8,808 bases of DNA from UBA5109 sp038148435 (GCA_038148435.1 JAYQVM010000070.1:1-8808); one strand, 5' to 3'; shown: positions 1-6,940, counted from the stretch's first letter. Program-made: numbers and translations. The notes: generated by a model not told the origin, from the sequence alone.

Positions 1-40
1 AACTACTAGAGATAGTTAACCTTAAATGCGGAGTAAGACA

Positions 41-235
41 ATGCCTAAACTGAAAGTCCATAGCGGCGCTGCAAAGCGCTTCAAAAAAACCGGATCCGGG
101 CTCAAGCGCAAAAGTGCTTATAAAAGCCATATCCTTACCAAAATGAGCACTAAGCGTAAACGTCAGTTGCGGGGAACCTCACCGATTCATCCTGCCGACA
201 TGAGTAATGTTAAACGCATGCTGCGTCAGAATTAG
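41..235 (+). CDS. rpmI: 50S ribosomal protein L35
   Basis: This encodes bL35, a small very basic protein of the large ribosomal subunit, 64 residues as is usual for the family. The N-terminus MPKLKVHSGAAKRFKKTGSG and the later run KRKRQLRGT are characteristic. An in-frame ATG lies 15 bases upstream at 26, but the family begins at MPKLK and a GGAG Shine-Dalgarno at 30-33 sits correctly for the ATG at 41, so I chose 41. It ends in TAG and is followed 15 bases later by rplT, the standard infC-rpmI-rplT arrangement; infC is presumably just left of the window. In E. coli this pair is translationally repressed by L20; whether that holds here cannot be seen from this fragment. Confidence 0.97.
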   Translation: MPKLKVHSGAAKRFKKTGSGLKRKSAYKSHILTKMSTKRKRQLRGTSPIHPADMSNVKRMLRQN

Positions 236-250
236 GGGAGAGGAAGAAAA

Positions 251-607
251 ATGGCCAGAGTCAAACGAGGTGTTGTTGCACACCGTAAACACAAGAAAGT
301 TTTAAAACAAGCCAAAGGTTACTATGGTGCCCGCAGTCGTGTATTCCGGGTTGCTAAGCAGGCGGTCATTAAAGCTGGGCAATATGCCTACCGGGACCGT
401 AAACAGAAAAAGCGTGTTTTTCGCTCACTGTGGATTACCCGAATCAATGCGCAAGCTCGGGTTAATGAGATCAGTTACAGTCGTCTTATGGCAGGTCTTA
501 AAAAAGCGGGTATCGAAGTTGACCGCCGTGTGTTGGCGGACCTTGCTGTCAATGACAAGCCAGCATTTGCTGTAATTGCTGAAGAGGCAAAAGCGGCATT
601 CGCCTAA
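251..607 (+). CDS. rplT: 50S ribosomal protein L20
   Basis: This encodes bL20, an early-assembly 23S rRNA-binding protein that in enterobacteria also represses translation of its own operon. The product is 118 residues, the normal length, with the expected MARVKRGVVAHRKHKKVLKQ start, the long basic helix (GYYGARSRVFRVAKQAV) and the globular C-terminal half containing RLMAGLKKAGIEVDRR. A purine-rich Shine-Dalgarno (GGGGAGAGG, 236-244) precedes the ATG. It lies 15 bases after rpmI and 29 bases before pheS, so all three are likely on one transcript. Nothing is unusual in the protein. If the rpmI TAG were read through, L35 would be joined in frame to L20. Confidence 0.98.
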   Translation: MARVKRGVVAHRKHKKVLKQAKGYYGARSRVFRVAKQAVIKAGQYAYRDRKQKKRVFRSLWITRINAQARVNEISYSRLMAGLKKAGIEVDRRVLADLAVNDKPAFAVIAEEAKAAFA

Positions 608-623
608 GGGTTCTCCAGTCGAG

Positions 624-636
624 ACCTGAGTCAGGT
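624..636 (+). promoter_or_regulatory. Small hairpin abutting the pheS start codon
   Basis: The 13 bases ACCTGAGTCAGGT form an inverted repeat that ends on the base directly before the pheS ATG. A 5-bp stem with a 3-base loop is feasible. The only Shine-Dalgarno-like bases at a plausible distance (TGAG, 627-630) lie inside it, so it could lower pheS initiation or couple it to rplT translation. This is inferred from sequence alone; a chance palindrome of this size is possible. Confidence 0.35.
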
Positions 637-1653
637 ATGGATAATCTGGAAACATTGACAAGTAAGGCCCTTCAGGCCATTGCCCAAGCGCAGGACATCG
701 CTAGGCTTGAGAATCTGCGGGTCGAATATCTTGGCAAAAAAGGTTCTCTGACTGAATTGTTGAAAAGTCTTGGTAAGTTGCCGACCGAAGAACGCCCTGA
801 GGCCGGTGCTTACATTAATCAGGCGAAACAGGAAGTTCAGTCAGCCATCAATGAGCGAAAATTAGTTTTGGAGTCCGATGCCACCGCTTCTCTTCTAGAA
901 AAAGAAGCGGTAGATGTCACACTGCCAGGCCGGCGTCAGCTGGCGGGTGCTTTGCATCCAATAACAAAAACAATCGAACGTATTGAAGATATCTTCACAG
1001 CTGCTGGCTTCCAGACCGTCACGGGCCCTGAAATTGAAGATAGCTATCATAATTTTGAAGCGCTCAATATTCCTGAGCATCACCCGGCACGTGCTATGCA
1101 TGATACGTTCTATTTTGATGCTAGCACTCTCTTACGTACCCACACATCCAATGTACAGGTACGCACTATGGAAAAAGGCAAGCCACCATTCCGGTTTGTC
1201 TGTCCGGGAAGGGTCTATCGTTGTGATTCTGATTTGACTCATACCCCGATGTTTCATCAGTTTGAGGGTGTCCTGGTGGATGAGCAGGTCAGTTTTGCTG
1301 ACCTCAAAGGTATGGTGCAGGACTTCCTACAGGCTTTCTTTGAAGCTGAACTGGCCACACGTTTTCGGCCTTCCTACTTTCCCTTTACCGAACCCTCGGC
1401 AGAAATTGATGTACATTGTGTTTCCTGCCATGGCAAAGGCTGTCGCGTCTGCGGTCAAAGTGGCTGGCTTGAGGTTGGCGGCTGCGGCATGATTCACCCC
1501 AAAGTACTTGAATACGCCGGTGTGGATGCCGAGAAATACAATGGTTATGCCTTTGGTATGGGAGTCGATCGCTTAGCCATGTTGCGCTATGAAATCAAAG
1601 ACCTACGTCTTTTATTTGAAAATGATTTGCGTTTTCTAAAGCAGTTTTCGTAA
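637..1653 (+). CDS. pheS: Phenylalanyl-tRNA synthetase alpha subunit
   Basis: This is the catalytic alpha subunit of the cytoplasmic alpha2beta2 enzyme that charges tRNA-Phe with phenylalanine. The 338 residues show the N-terminal coiled-coil arm (about 1-90, with RVEYLGKKGSLT), then the class II core: GPEIEDSYHNFEALNIP near 130-145, motif 2 as GRVYRCDSDLTHTPMFHQ from about 191, FRPSYFPFTEPSAE near 243-256, and motif 3 in YAFGMGVDRLAMLRY near 305. The C-terminus LRLLFENDLRFLKQF is typical. Unlike E. coli PheS, it carries a four-cysteine insert, C261, C264, C269 and C272 (CxxC-x4-CxxC), before GWLEVGGCGM; similar clusters occur in PheS of several other phyla as far as I recall. The start is supported by N-terminal similarity although the ribosome site is weak. 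pheT follows after 13 bases. Confidence 0.98.
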   Translation: MDNLETLTSKALQAIAQAQDIARLENLRVEYLGKKGSLTELLKSLGKLPTEERPEAGAYINQAKQEVQSAINERKLVLESDATASLLEKEAVDVTLPGRRQLAGALHPITKTIERIEDIFTAAGFQTVTGPEIEDSYHNFEALNIPEHHPARAMHDTFYFDASTLLRTHTSNVQVRTMEKGKPPFRFVCPGRVYRCDSDLTHTPMFHQFEGVLVDEQVSFADLKGMVQDFLQAFFEAELATRFRPSYFPFTEPSAEIDVHCVSCHGKGCRVCGQSGWLEVGGCGMIHPKVLEYAGVDAEKYNGYAFGMGVDRLAMLRYEIKDLRLLFENDLRFLKQFS

Positions 1654-1666
1654 AGGGATTGAGAGT

Positions 1667-4039
1667 ATGAAATTCAGCGAAAACTGGTTGCGGGAATGGG
1701 TTAATCCTAAAATTAATACTAGTACTCTGTTACAGCAACTCACTATGGCCGGCCTTGAAGTTGATTCTGTTGAGCCAGCGGGAAATACCTTCACGGGTGT
1801 CGTTGTGGGTGAAGTGCTTGAGGTGAACAGGCATCCCGATGCAGAAAAGCTCAGTGTCTGTCAGGTCAGCGATGGCATAAAAACCTTTCAGGTGGTGTGT
1901 GGTGCACCCAATGTTGCTGCGGGTCAGAAAGTACCCTTTGCACAGCTTGGTGCGGTACTTTCGGAAGACTTTACCATCAAAAAAGCTAATCTGCGTGGCG
2001 TGGAGTCTCATGGAATGCTATGCGCTGCCGAAGAGCTGGGACTGGCTGAAAAGTCCGATGGCATCATGGTCCTGGCCCAGGAAGCAACCGTCGGAGAAGA
2101 TTTTCGTTCCTATATGGGGCTTAATGACAGCATCATCGATGTCGACCTGACCCCGAACCGCGGAGATTGCCTCAGTATAGCTGGCCTGGCCCGAGAACTA
2201 GCGGTCATGAACAACCTTGCTGTTACTGAACCCGAGATACAGCCTGTTTCTGCCAGCATAAAGGATACCTTTCAGGTTGAAGTGCAAAGCCCCGAGGATT
2301 GTCCGCGATATCTGGGCAGGGTGATACGCAATGTCGATATTCATACCAAGACGCCGGTCTGGATGCAGGAAAAACTACGCCGTGGTGGTATTCGTAGTAT
2401 TGAACCAGCCGTGGATGTGACCAACTATGTCCTTCTAGAGCTAGGACAACCCATGCATGCCTTTGATCTGGATGTTCTAAAAGGGGGGATTCAGGTTAGA
2501 CGCGCTCATCAGGCCGAGAAACTCGTCTTGTTAGATGGTCGGGAAGTAGAGCTTACTTCAGACACCCTTTTGATTACTGACCATGAAAAACCCATTGCCA
2601 TGGCGGGTGTGATGGGCGGAGACCATAGCGGTGTCAGCGAAAAAACACAAAATCTTTTCCTTGAAAGTGCCTTTTTTAACCCAATGGTGATTGCCGGTAA
2701 GGCACGGCAGTACGGCATGCATACCGATGCTTCTCACCGGTTTGAGCGAGGAGTTGACTACGAATTAGCTCGTAAAGCCATTGAGCGTGCTACGCAATTG
2801 CTGCTGGACATCATGGGAGGTGATCCAGGCCCTGTTATTATCGCCGAAGCCTCATTGCCTGAGTCGCCAAAGGTGAACCTGCGAGCTGAGCGCATCACAA
2901 GTTTGCTGGGGACCAAAATTGCCGCTGAAGAGATTGAGCATATTATGCAGGGACTGGGTCTGAGTCTGCTCAGAAAAAATCAGGATAGCTGGCAGTTTCA
3001 GGTGCCTTCCTGGCGTTTTGACCTGGCGATCGAAGTTGACCTGATTGAGGAAATTGCCCGTATCCATGGCTACGACAAACTGCCGAGCTCCACGGCAGCT
3101 AGTCCGGGAAAACTGCAGCAGGCCAGTGAGTTGTCGGTGTCATTCCGTCGTTTAAGAAATAGTTTAAATTCTTATGGATATCAAGAAGTTATAAGCTATA
3201 GTTTCGTGAATCCTGAACTTGAAAAACAGCTGGCTTTAGCCGAGCAGGAAGTCATTCCACTAAGTAATCCAATCTCTTTGGATATGTCGGTGATGCGCCG
3301 AAACCTCTGGCCGGGTTTGCTGCAAACGCTAAAGTATAATCAAAACCGGCAGCAGGAGCGTGTCAGAATATTTGAATCCGGTCTGGTATTTTATCGTGCC
3401 AACGGCGAGATCCAGCAGAAAATGAAGCTGGGTGGTTTGCTATGGGGTAGCTCAAACACTGAACAGTGGGGCCGGCCAGCAAGATCCGTGGATTTCTATG
3501 ATGTCAAAGGTGATGTCGAAAACCTGCTGGCGATGAGTAATGATGCCGGTGATTTCACTATACTTAAAGCAGAACACCCGGCATTGCAGACCGGTCAGAG
3601 TGCCTGTGTCATGAGGGGTTCACATCAGGTTGGCTGGTTGGGCGCCCTGAATCCGCGTATTCAGCAGAATCTGGATATTCCTGGAAAGGTATATCTGTTT
3701 GAACTGGATGCCGAAGTCATTAGGGCAGCCAGTTTGACCCGTGTAACAGCCCTATCGCGCTTTCCTTCAGTACGCCGGGATCTTGCTATTATAGTTGATA
3801 CGACTCTTGCCTTCAGTGAATTGGAGGCTGTTCTCAGGGGACAGGGGGGGGATAATCTTGAATCCATTGTGCTATTTGATGTTTACCAGGGCGATAAGAT
3901 TGCATCAAGTAAAAAGAGCCTGGCTTTGGGGCTCACATTTCAGCATCCGTCACGCACCCTGCAGGATGAAGAAGTGAATGATATAATTAATAGCTGTATC
4001 AAGGTTCTAGAAGAACAATTTAATGCAGAATTAAGGTGA
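1667..4039 (+). CDS. pheT: Phenylalanyl-tRNA synthetase beta subunit
   Basis: This is the large beta subunit of phenylalanyl-tRNA synthetase, responsible for tRNA binding and editing of mischarged Tyr-tRNA-Phe. The 790 residues are the normal length. Visible order: the N-terminal MKFSENWLREWV segment; an OB-fold tRNA-binding domain at about 39-148 (GEVLEVNRHPDAEKLSVCQV); the TPNRGDCLSIAGLARELA motif near 160-180; the B3/B4 editing region around 210-390 with VDVTNYVLLELGQPMHAFDLD; the B5 domain around 400-475, ending at SWRFDLAIEVDLIEEIARIHGY; the catalytic-like core; and a C-terminal anticodon-binding (FDX-ACB) domain from about 692 opening with SRFPSVRRDLAI. The Shine-Dalgarno AAAGGG just upstream overlaps the pheS stop, so the subunits are translationally linked. 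No lesion is apparent. Confidence 0.98.
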   Translation: MKFSENWLREWVNPKINTSTLLQQLTMAGLEVDSVEPAGNTFTGVVVGEVLEVNRHPDAEKLSVCQVSDGIKTFQVVCGAPNVAAGQKVPFAQLGAVLSEDFTIKKANLRGVESHGMLCAAEELGLAEKSDGIMVLAQEATVGEDFRSYMGLNDSIIDVDLTPNRGDCLSIAGLARELAVMNNLAVTEPEIQPVSASIKDTFQVEVQSPEDCPRYLGRVIRNVDIHTKTPVWMQEKLRRGGIRSIEPAVDVTNYVLLELGQPMHAFDLDVLKGGIQVRRAHQAEKLVLLDGREVELTSDTLLITDHEKPIAMAGVMGGDHSGVSEKTQNLFLESAFFNPMVIAGKARQYGMHTDASHRFERGVDYELARKAIERATQLLLDIMGGDPGPVIIAEASLPESPKVNLRAERITSLLGTKIAAEEIEHIMQGLGLSLLRKNQDSWQFQVPSWRFDLAIEVDLIEEIARIHGYDKLPSSTAASPGKLQQASELSVSFRRLRNSLNSYGYQEVISYSFVNPELEKQLALAEQEVIPLSNPISLDMSVMRRNLWPGLLQTLKYNQNRQQERVRIFESGLVFYRANGEIQQKMKLGGLLWGSSNTEQWGRPARSVDFYDVKGDVENLLAMSNDAGDFTILKAEHPALQTGQSACVMRGSHQVGWLGALNPRIQQNLDIPGKVYLFELDAEVIRAASLTRVTALSRFPSVRRDLAIIVDTTLAFSELEAVLRGQGGDNLESIVLFDVYQGDKIASSKKSLALGLTFQHPSRTLQDEEVNDIINSCIKVLEEQFNAELR

Positions 4040-4053
4040 TTTTAGCGAAAACA

Positions 4054-4091
4054 TAGGCCATAATTATTAGCCCAGATAGAAATGTGGCCTA
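4054..4091. repeat. Inverted repeat in the pheT-ihfA spacer
   Basis: TAGGCCA at 4054-4060 and TGGCCTA at 4085-4091 are perfect inverted copies separated by 24 bases, lying 15 bases after pheT and about 38 bases before ihfA. No T-run follows the right arm, so it is not a standard terminator. It could be an mRNA stem or an operator half-site pair for ihfA, which in other gammaproteobacteria has its own autoregulated promoter. A 7-bp stem with a long loop is weak evidence. Confidence 0.3.
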
Positions 4092-4129
4092 CATGAAAAT
4101 TGAAAACTATTTAATCAAAAGGCGTGAAC

Positions 4130-4438
4130 ATGGGTAGTGGAGCACTGACGAAAGCTGAGATGGCTGAAAGGCTCTTTGACGAAATGGGTCTTAACAAGCG
4201 TGAAGCTAAGGAACTAGTTGAGCAGTTTTTTGAAGAAATCAAGCAATCGCTGGAAAACAATGAGCAGGTAAAATTATCTGGTTTTGGTAATTTTGATCTG
4301 CGTGACAAGCGAGAGCGGCCTGGACGAAATCCAAAAACCGGTGAAGAAATTCCAATTCAGGCACGACGCGTGGTGACCTTTCGAACGGGGCAAAAACTCA
4401 AATCAAGGGTAGAGGCCTATGCTGGAACCGAGTCATAA
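4130..4438 (+). CDS. ihfA: Integration host factor alpha subunit
   Basis: IHF-alpha pairs with IHF-beta to bind and sharply bend DNA in the nucleoid, affecting transcription, recombination and replication initiation. The 102-residue product contains the HU/IHF fold with LTKAEMAERLFDEMGLNKREAK, the hallmark EQVKLSGFGNFDLRDK, the beta-arm segment RPGRNPKTGEEIPI with the DNA-intercalating proline region, and the C-terminal RRVVTFRTGQKLKSRVE. A GTG six bases upstream (4124) is in frame, but an AAAAGG motif at 4117-4122 is correctly spaced only for the ATG at 4130. Position after pheT is the conserved gammaproteobacterial arrangement. Its last 20 bases overlap the next gene. Confidence 0.97.
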   Translation: MGSGALTKAEMAERLFDEMGLNKREAKELVEQFFEEIKQSLENNEQVKLSGFGNFDLRDKRERPGRNPKTGEEIPIQARRVVTFRTGQKLKSRVEAYAGTES

Positions 4439-4778
4439 TGCCGAATTAGCTGAAATCCCGGCTAAACGATATTTCACGATTGGTGAAGTTAGTCAACTGT
4501 GCGAAGTAAAACCGCACGTGTTGCGCTACTGGGAACAGGAATTTACTCAGCTAAAACCGGTCAAACGTCGCGGTAACCGTCGTTACTACCAGCGTCAGGA
4601 TGTCATTCTGATTCGTCAGATACGTTCCTTGCTATATGATCAGGGCTTCACCATAGGTGGTGCACGCCAGCGTATGGCAGGCAATGATATGCCCAGAGTA
4701 GCGCCGGCCATGAATCAGGAGTTGGTCCGGGAATTAATTGAAGAAATCGAAGAAGCACTGACTCACCTGACTTCTTAG
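4419..4778 (+). CDS. MerR-family transcriptional regulator
   Basis: This is a 119-residue DNA-binding protein of the MerR superfamily. The winged helix-turn-helix occupies about residues 17-85: RYFTIGEVSQLCEVKPHVLRYWE, then the wing RRGNRRYYQRQD and the second helical pair with IRQIRSLLYDQGFTIGGARQRM. The short C-terminal part is acidic and may be a dimerisation helix (QELVRELIEEIEEALTHL); it has no cysteine cluster or evident ligand domain, so it is unlikely to be a metal sensor. It overlaps ihfA by 20 bases in another frame, with AAGGG and AGAGG inside ihfA as possible ribosome sites, indicating translational coupling. Such an uncharacterised MerR gene after ihfA is common in Pseudomonas and relatives. 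Its targets are unknown. Confidence 0.93.
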   Translation: MLEPSHNAELAEIPAKRYFTIGEVSQLCEVKPHVLRYWEQEFTQLKPVKRRGNRRYYQRQDVILIRQIRSLLYDQGFTIGGARQRMAGNDMPRVAPAMNQELVRELIEEIEEALTHLTS

Positions 4779-4795
4779 TTTATCTTTTCACTTAT

Positions 4796-4872
4796 CGGAG
4801 TGTAGCGCAGCCTGGTAGCGCACCACACTGGGGGTGTGGTGGTCGTCGGTTCAAATCCGGCCACTCCGACCA
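4796..4872 (+). tRNA. tRNA-Pro (anticodon GGG)
   Basis: A complete 77-base cloverleaf is visible. The acceptor stem is CGGAGTG (4796-4802) with CACTCCG (4862-4868), then discriminator A and an encoded CCA (4870-4872). The anticodon stem is CCACA/TGTGG with loop CTGGGGG, giving anticodon GGG at 4830-4832, which reads CCC and probably CCU proline codons. The T-arm contains GGTTCAAATCC. It begins 17 bases after the merR stop, so it is probably processed from the same transcript; tRNA-Pro at this site is also seen in Pseudomonas-type genomes. It marks the end of the conserved block. Confidence 0.97.
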
Positions 4873-5100
4873 ATTTCTTTTCTCCTAGCATCCTTATTAG
4901 TCAAAAATACCCTTTTTTATAGTATCTTTATTCAATACTAGTCTATAGTTGTTACTAGAATTTTTGCTATATAAAGTCATTTTGGTGGTACATCCTCACA
5001 TAAGCGAGCCGCATTTATTAACTCTGAAAAAAAATATCAGGCGGGCAGATTCCGAATAGTAATAAGTTGAGCATGAGTAAAAAAAAGGAGATTTAGAGCT
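4873..5100. other. AT-rich spacer after tRNA-Pro
   Basis: This 228-base stretch contains no credible gene on either strand. It is strongly AT-rich with T-runs (4913-4918) and possible weak promoter-like elements (TTGTTA at 4949-4954 and TATAAA at 4970-4975, only 15 bases apart), which I do not consider proven. A clear Shine-Dalgarno AAGGAG at 5085-5090 belongs to the following gene. I found no repeat of the tRNA 3' end here or later in the window that would define an attachment site. Confidence 0.5.
5085..5090 (+). promoter_or_regulatory. Ribosome binding site of the interrupted hydrolase
   Basis: AAGGAG lies 10 bases before the ATG at 5101. It is a near-perfect Shine-Dalgarno and fixes the start of a gene whose open frame is broken after only 55 codons, showing that the translation start is preserved. 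Confidence 0.65.
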
Positions 5101-5868
5101 ATGGAAAAAAATATTATTTTAATTTTCTTAAGTGTTTTTATCGCAAATACAGCGAATTCTCAGATAGGCAATGAAACTGGTTTTCTGGATCGGAGTCTTG
5201 AGGTAGATGGTGTCAATCATAAATATCAGATTTATCTACCTCGGGACTATGATGAAGAACGTAACTAGCCTGTAATCCTGTTTTTACACGGTGGTGGTGA
5301 GCGAGGAGATAATGGTCTGGCCCAAACCCATGTCGGATTGGGTCGTGCTATTAGATTTAACCCTGAAAGATGGCCAGCAATAGTGATATTTCCACAAGCC
5401 GCTGAGGGTGAATTTTGGATTGGAGAAACCGCTGAAATCGCGATGGCTGCTCTTGATCAAACAATTAACAACTATTCCATTGATGAGTCAAGAATATATC
5501 TGACAGGACTTTCTTTAGGCGGTGGAGGTACTTAGTATATTAGTTATCAATATACTGAGCGCTTTGCTGCAATTGTTCCAATATGCGCTTATGTTGAAGT
5601 GGGTGATCGTAAAATTATTGAATTCCAAGAAGATCAGGATGCATTTTCACAGTTGGCTCAGGATATTGCCGGTATTCCGGTCTGGTTGGTTCATGGTGAA
5701 GATGATCAAGTGATTTCTCTAGAGCAATCTCGTCGTATGGCTTTTGCTCTAGAAGCTGCAGGTGCAAATGTTACATACACTGAATTACCAGGGGTAAACC
5801 ACAACTCATGGGATGCGGCATACACAAATGAAGCCTTAATAGAATGGCTGTTTAGTCAAAGTAAATAA
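5101..5868 (+). pseudogene. Secreted alpha/beta-hydrolase (esterase/peptidase-like) with two in-frame TAG codons
   Basis: Read through its stops, this frame gives 255 residues: a signal peptide (MEKNIILIFLSVFIANTANS), the opening GFLDRSLEVDGVNHKYQIYLP, the oxyanion segment PVILFLHGGGERGDNG, the nucleophile elbow TGLSLGGG with Ser138, an acid at Asp201 or Asp202 (HGEDDQVI) and His234 (GVNHNSWD). This matches secreted predicted peptidase/esterases related to PHB-depolymerase-like hydrolases. TAG codons fall at residues 56 (5266-5268) and 145 (5533-5535), before PVILFLHG and after GGGGT, where relatives usually have Trp, so each is explained by one TGG-to-TAG change. There is no frameshift, the ribosome site AAGGAG is intact, and the gene ends in TAA. 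The simplest reading is a recent pseudogene; stop read-through is a less likely alternative. Codon use is more AT-rich than in the core genes. Confidence 0.85.
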
Positions 5869-5943
5869 TTTATTTCTAGTCTGATTTAGGTATGGTGGGA
5901 TCCTTAGTAATTAACTGCAATAATTAAAAAGAGGAAGAATGTT

Positions 5944-6864
5944 ATGCGTTATCTGCTGTTTTTATGGGCTTTACTTCTGGCCAACTTAAGTGTTCAGGCT
6001 CAAGATTTCACTGAATTTGAAGACGTCATGAATGCGATGGGAGTTAATCTGGAAGATGTAGTGATCACTTCACAGGAAATTGCGCCGGGCGTACATGTGC
6101 TGTTTGGCAGTGGCGGTAACATCCTTGCTTCAATCGGAGAGCAGGGTACGCTGCTTGTCGATAGCCAGTATGCTCAACTTTATGAAAAAATTCAGCGTAA
6201 ACTGCGAGAGTTGGGAAGCAATGGCGTCAATTTCACTATAAATTCGCACTTTCATTTCGATCATGCCTTTGGCAATCCTTTGCTTGTCGATGATGGTGCA
6301 TGGATTATCACGCATGCCAATGCCCGTCGTTCAATGGCCGGTGAGCATCGTATTGATATGGTGGCCATGGCATATACACAACCGCCTTATCCTAAGGGTG
6401 CTATGCCTGTTATCACCTATGATGACCACATGCAGTTTCATTTTAATGGTGAAACCCTTGACCTGATGCATTTCAGCCCTGCACATACAACTGGCGATAC
6501 AGCCATTTATTTTCGTAATGCCAATATTGTTCATATGGGTGATGTTTTTAACGCTTCCTACCCCTTCATCGATACCGGCAATGGCGGTGATATTGATGGG
6601 ATGATCGAGTTTTGCCAGGGTGTGCTGAATCTTATTGATCCGTCTGCGGCCGTGTTGCCGGGACATGGTCCAGTTTTGGCTTATCGGGATCTGGAAGATT
6701 TTGTTAACATGCTTGTAACAGTGCGGGATAGAATCGGTCTGCTGATTGATGCCGGATCGACTCTTGAAGAGGTAATCGCTGCGCAGCCGACCAGAGAATT
6801 TGATGAGCGTTACGGGGACCCTGCACGGTTGATTAACCGGGCATATATGAGCCTGTCGCGCTAG
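5944..6864 (+). CDS. Secreted metallo-beta-lactamase-fold hydrolase
   Basis: The 306-residue product starts with a signal peptide (MRYLLFLWALLLANLSVQA, probable cleavage before QD), so it should act in the periplasm or outside. The metal site is complete: H102, H104, D106 and H107 in SHFHFDHAFGN, H181 in PAHTTGDT, D200 in HMGDVF, and H241 in LPGHGPV, the binuclear ligand set of glyoxalase II-like and B3-type enzymes. The substrate cannot be told from the motif set; members of this family hydrolyse thioesters, lactones, sulfur compounds or beta-lactams, and resistance should not be assumed. The ATG at 5944 is preceded by GAGGAAG (5931-5937). It starts 75 bases after the interrupted hydrolase and may have been co-transcribed with it. 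The C-terminal helical part (LEDFVNMLVTVRDRI onward) is typical of SoxH/glyoxalase-type proteins. Confidence 0.92.
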   Translation: MRYLLFLWALLLANLSVQAQDFTEFEDVMNAMGVNLEDVVITSQEIAPGVHVLFGSGGNILASIGEQGTLLVDSQYAQLYEKIQRKLRELGSNGVNFTINSHFHFDHAFGNPLLVDDGAWIITHANARRSMAGEHRIDMVAMAYTQPPYPKGAMPVITYDDHMQFHFNGETLDLMHFSPAHTTGDTAIYFRNANIVHMGDVFNASYPFIDTGNGGDIDGMIEFCQGVLNLIDPSAAVLPGHGPVLAYRDLEDFVNMLVTVRDRIGLLIDAGSTLEEVIAAQPTREFDERYGDPARLINRAYMSLSR

Positions 6865-6912
6865 ATAACGCTGTGCCATCATGCCAAAATGCCAAGCAGC
6901 TGTGAGGATTGG

Positions 6913-6940
6913 GGGTTTACCAAACAGTTTGAATAAACCC
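6913..6940. repeat. Two-tier inverted repeat after the metallo-hydrolase
   Basis: GGGTTTA (6913-6919) pairs with TAAACCC (6934-6940), and nested inside them CAAAC (6921-6925) pairs with GTTTG (6927-6931). Together they make a hairpin of about 11-12 base pairs with a small internal bulge. It sits 48 bases after the metallo-hydrolase stop. No T-run follows on either strand, so it may be a transcript-stabilising 3' stem or a weak terminator, not a standard intrinsic terminator. It lies in a 173-base gap without a convincing gene. Confidence 0.45.

Noticed and set aside
1..25. C-terminal codons of infC
   Set aside because: infC is expected here, but the few bases allow more than one ending frame and none can be confirmed.
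4111..4132. IHF-binding site for autoregulation before ihfA
   Set aside because: AATCAA is present, but the downstream TTR half of the consensus is missing.
4873..4940. Intrinsic terminator after tRNA-Pro
   Set aside because: T-runs exist, but no GC-rich stem precedes them; the TAGTAT/ATACTA pairing at 4920-4940 is short and AT-only.
5073..5096. Tiny frame MSKKKEI just before the interrupted hydrolase as a leader peptide
   Set aside because: It has no ribosome binding site of its own and simply overlaps the Shine-Dalgarno of the gene at 5101.
5338..5535. Middle piece of the interrupted hydrolase as a separate small gene
   Set aside because: It begins at a TTG inside the hydrolase domain without a ribosome site and is continuous with the flanking parts of the same fold.
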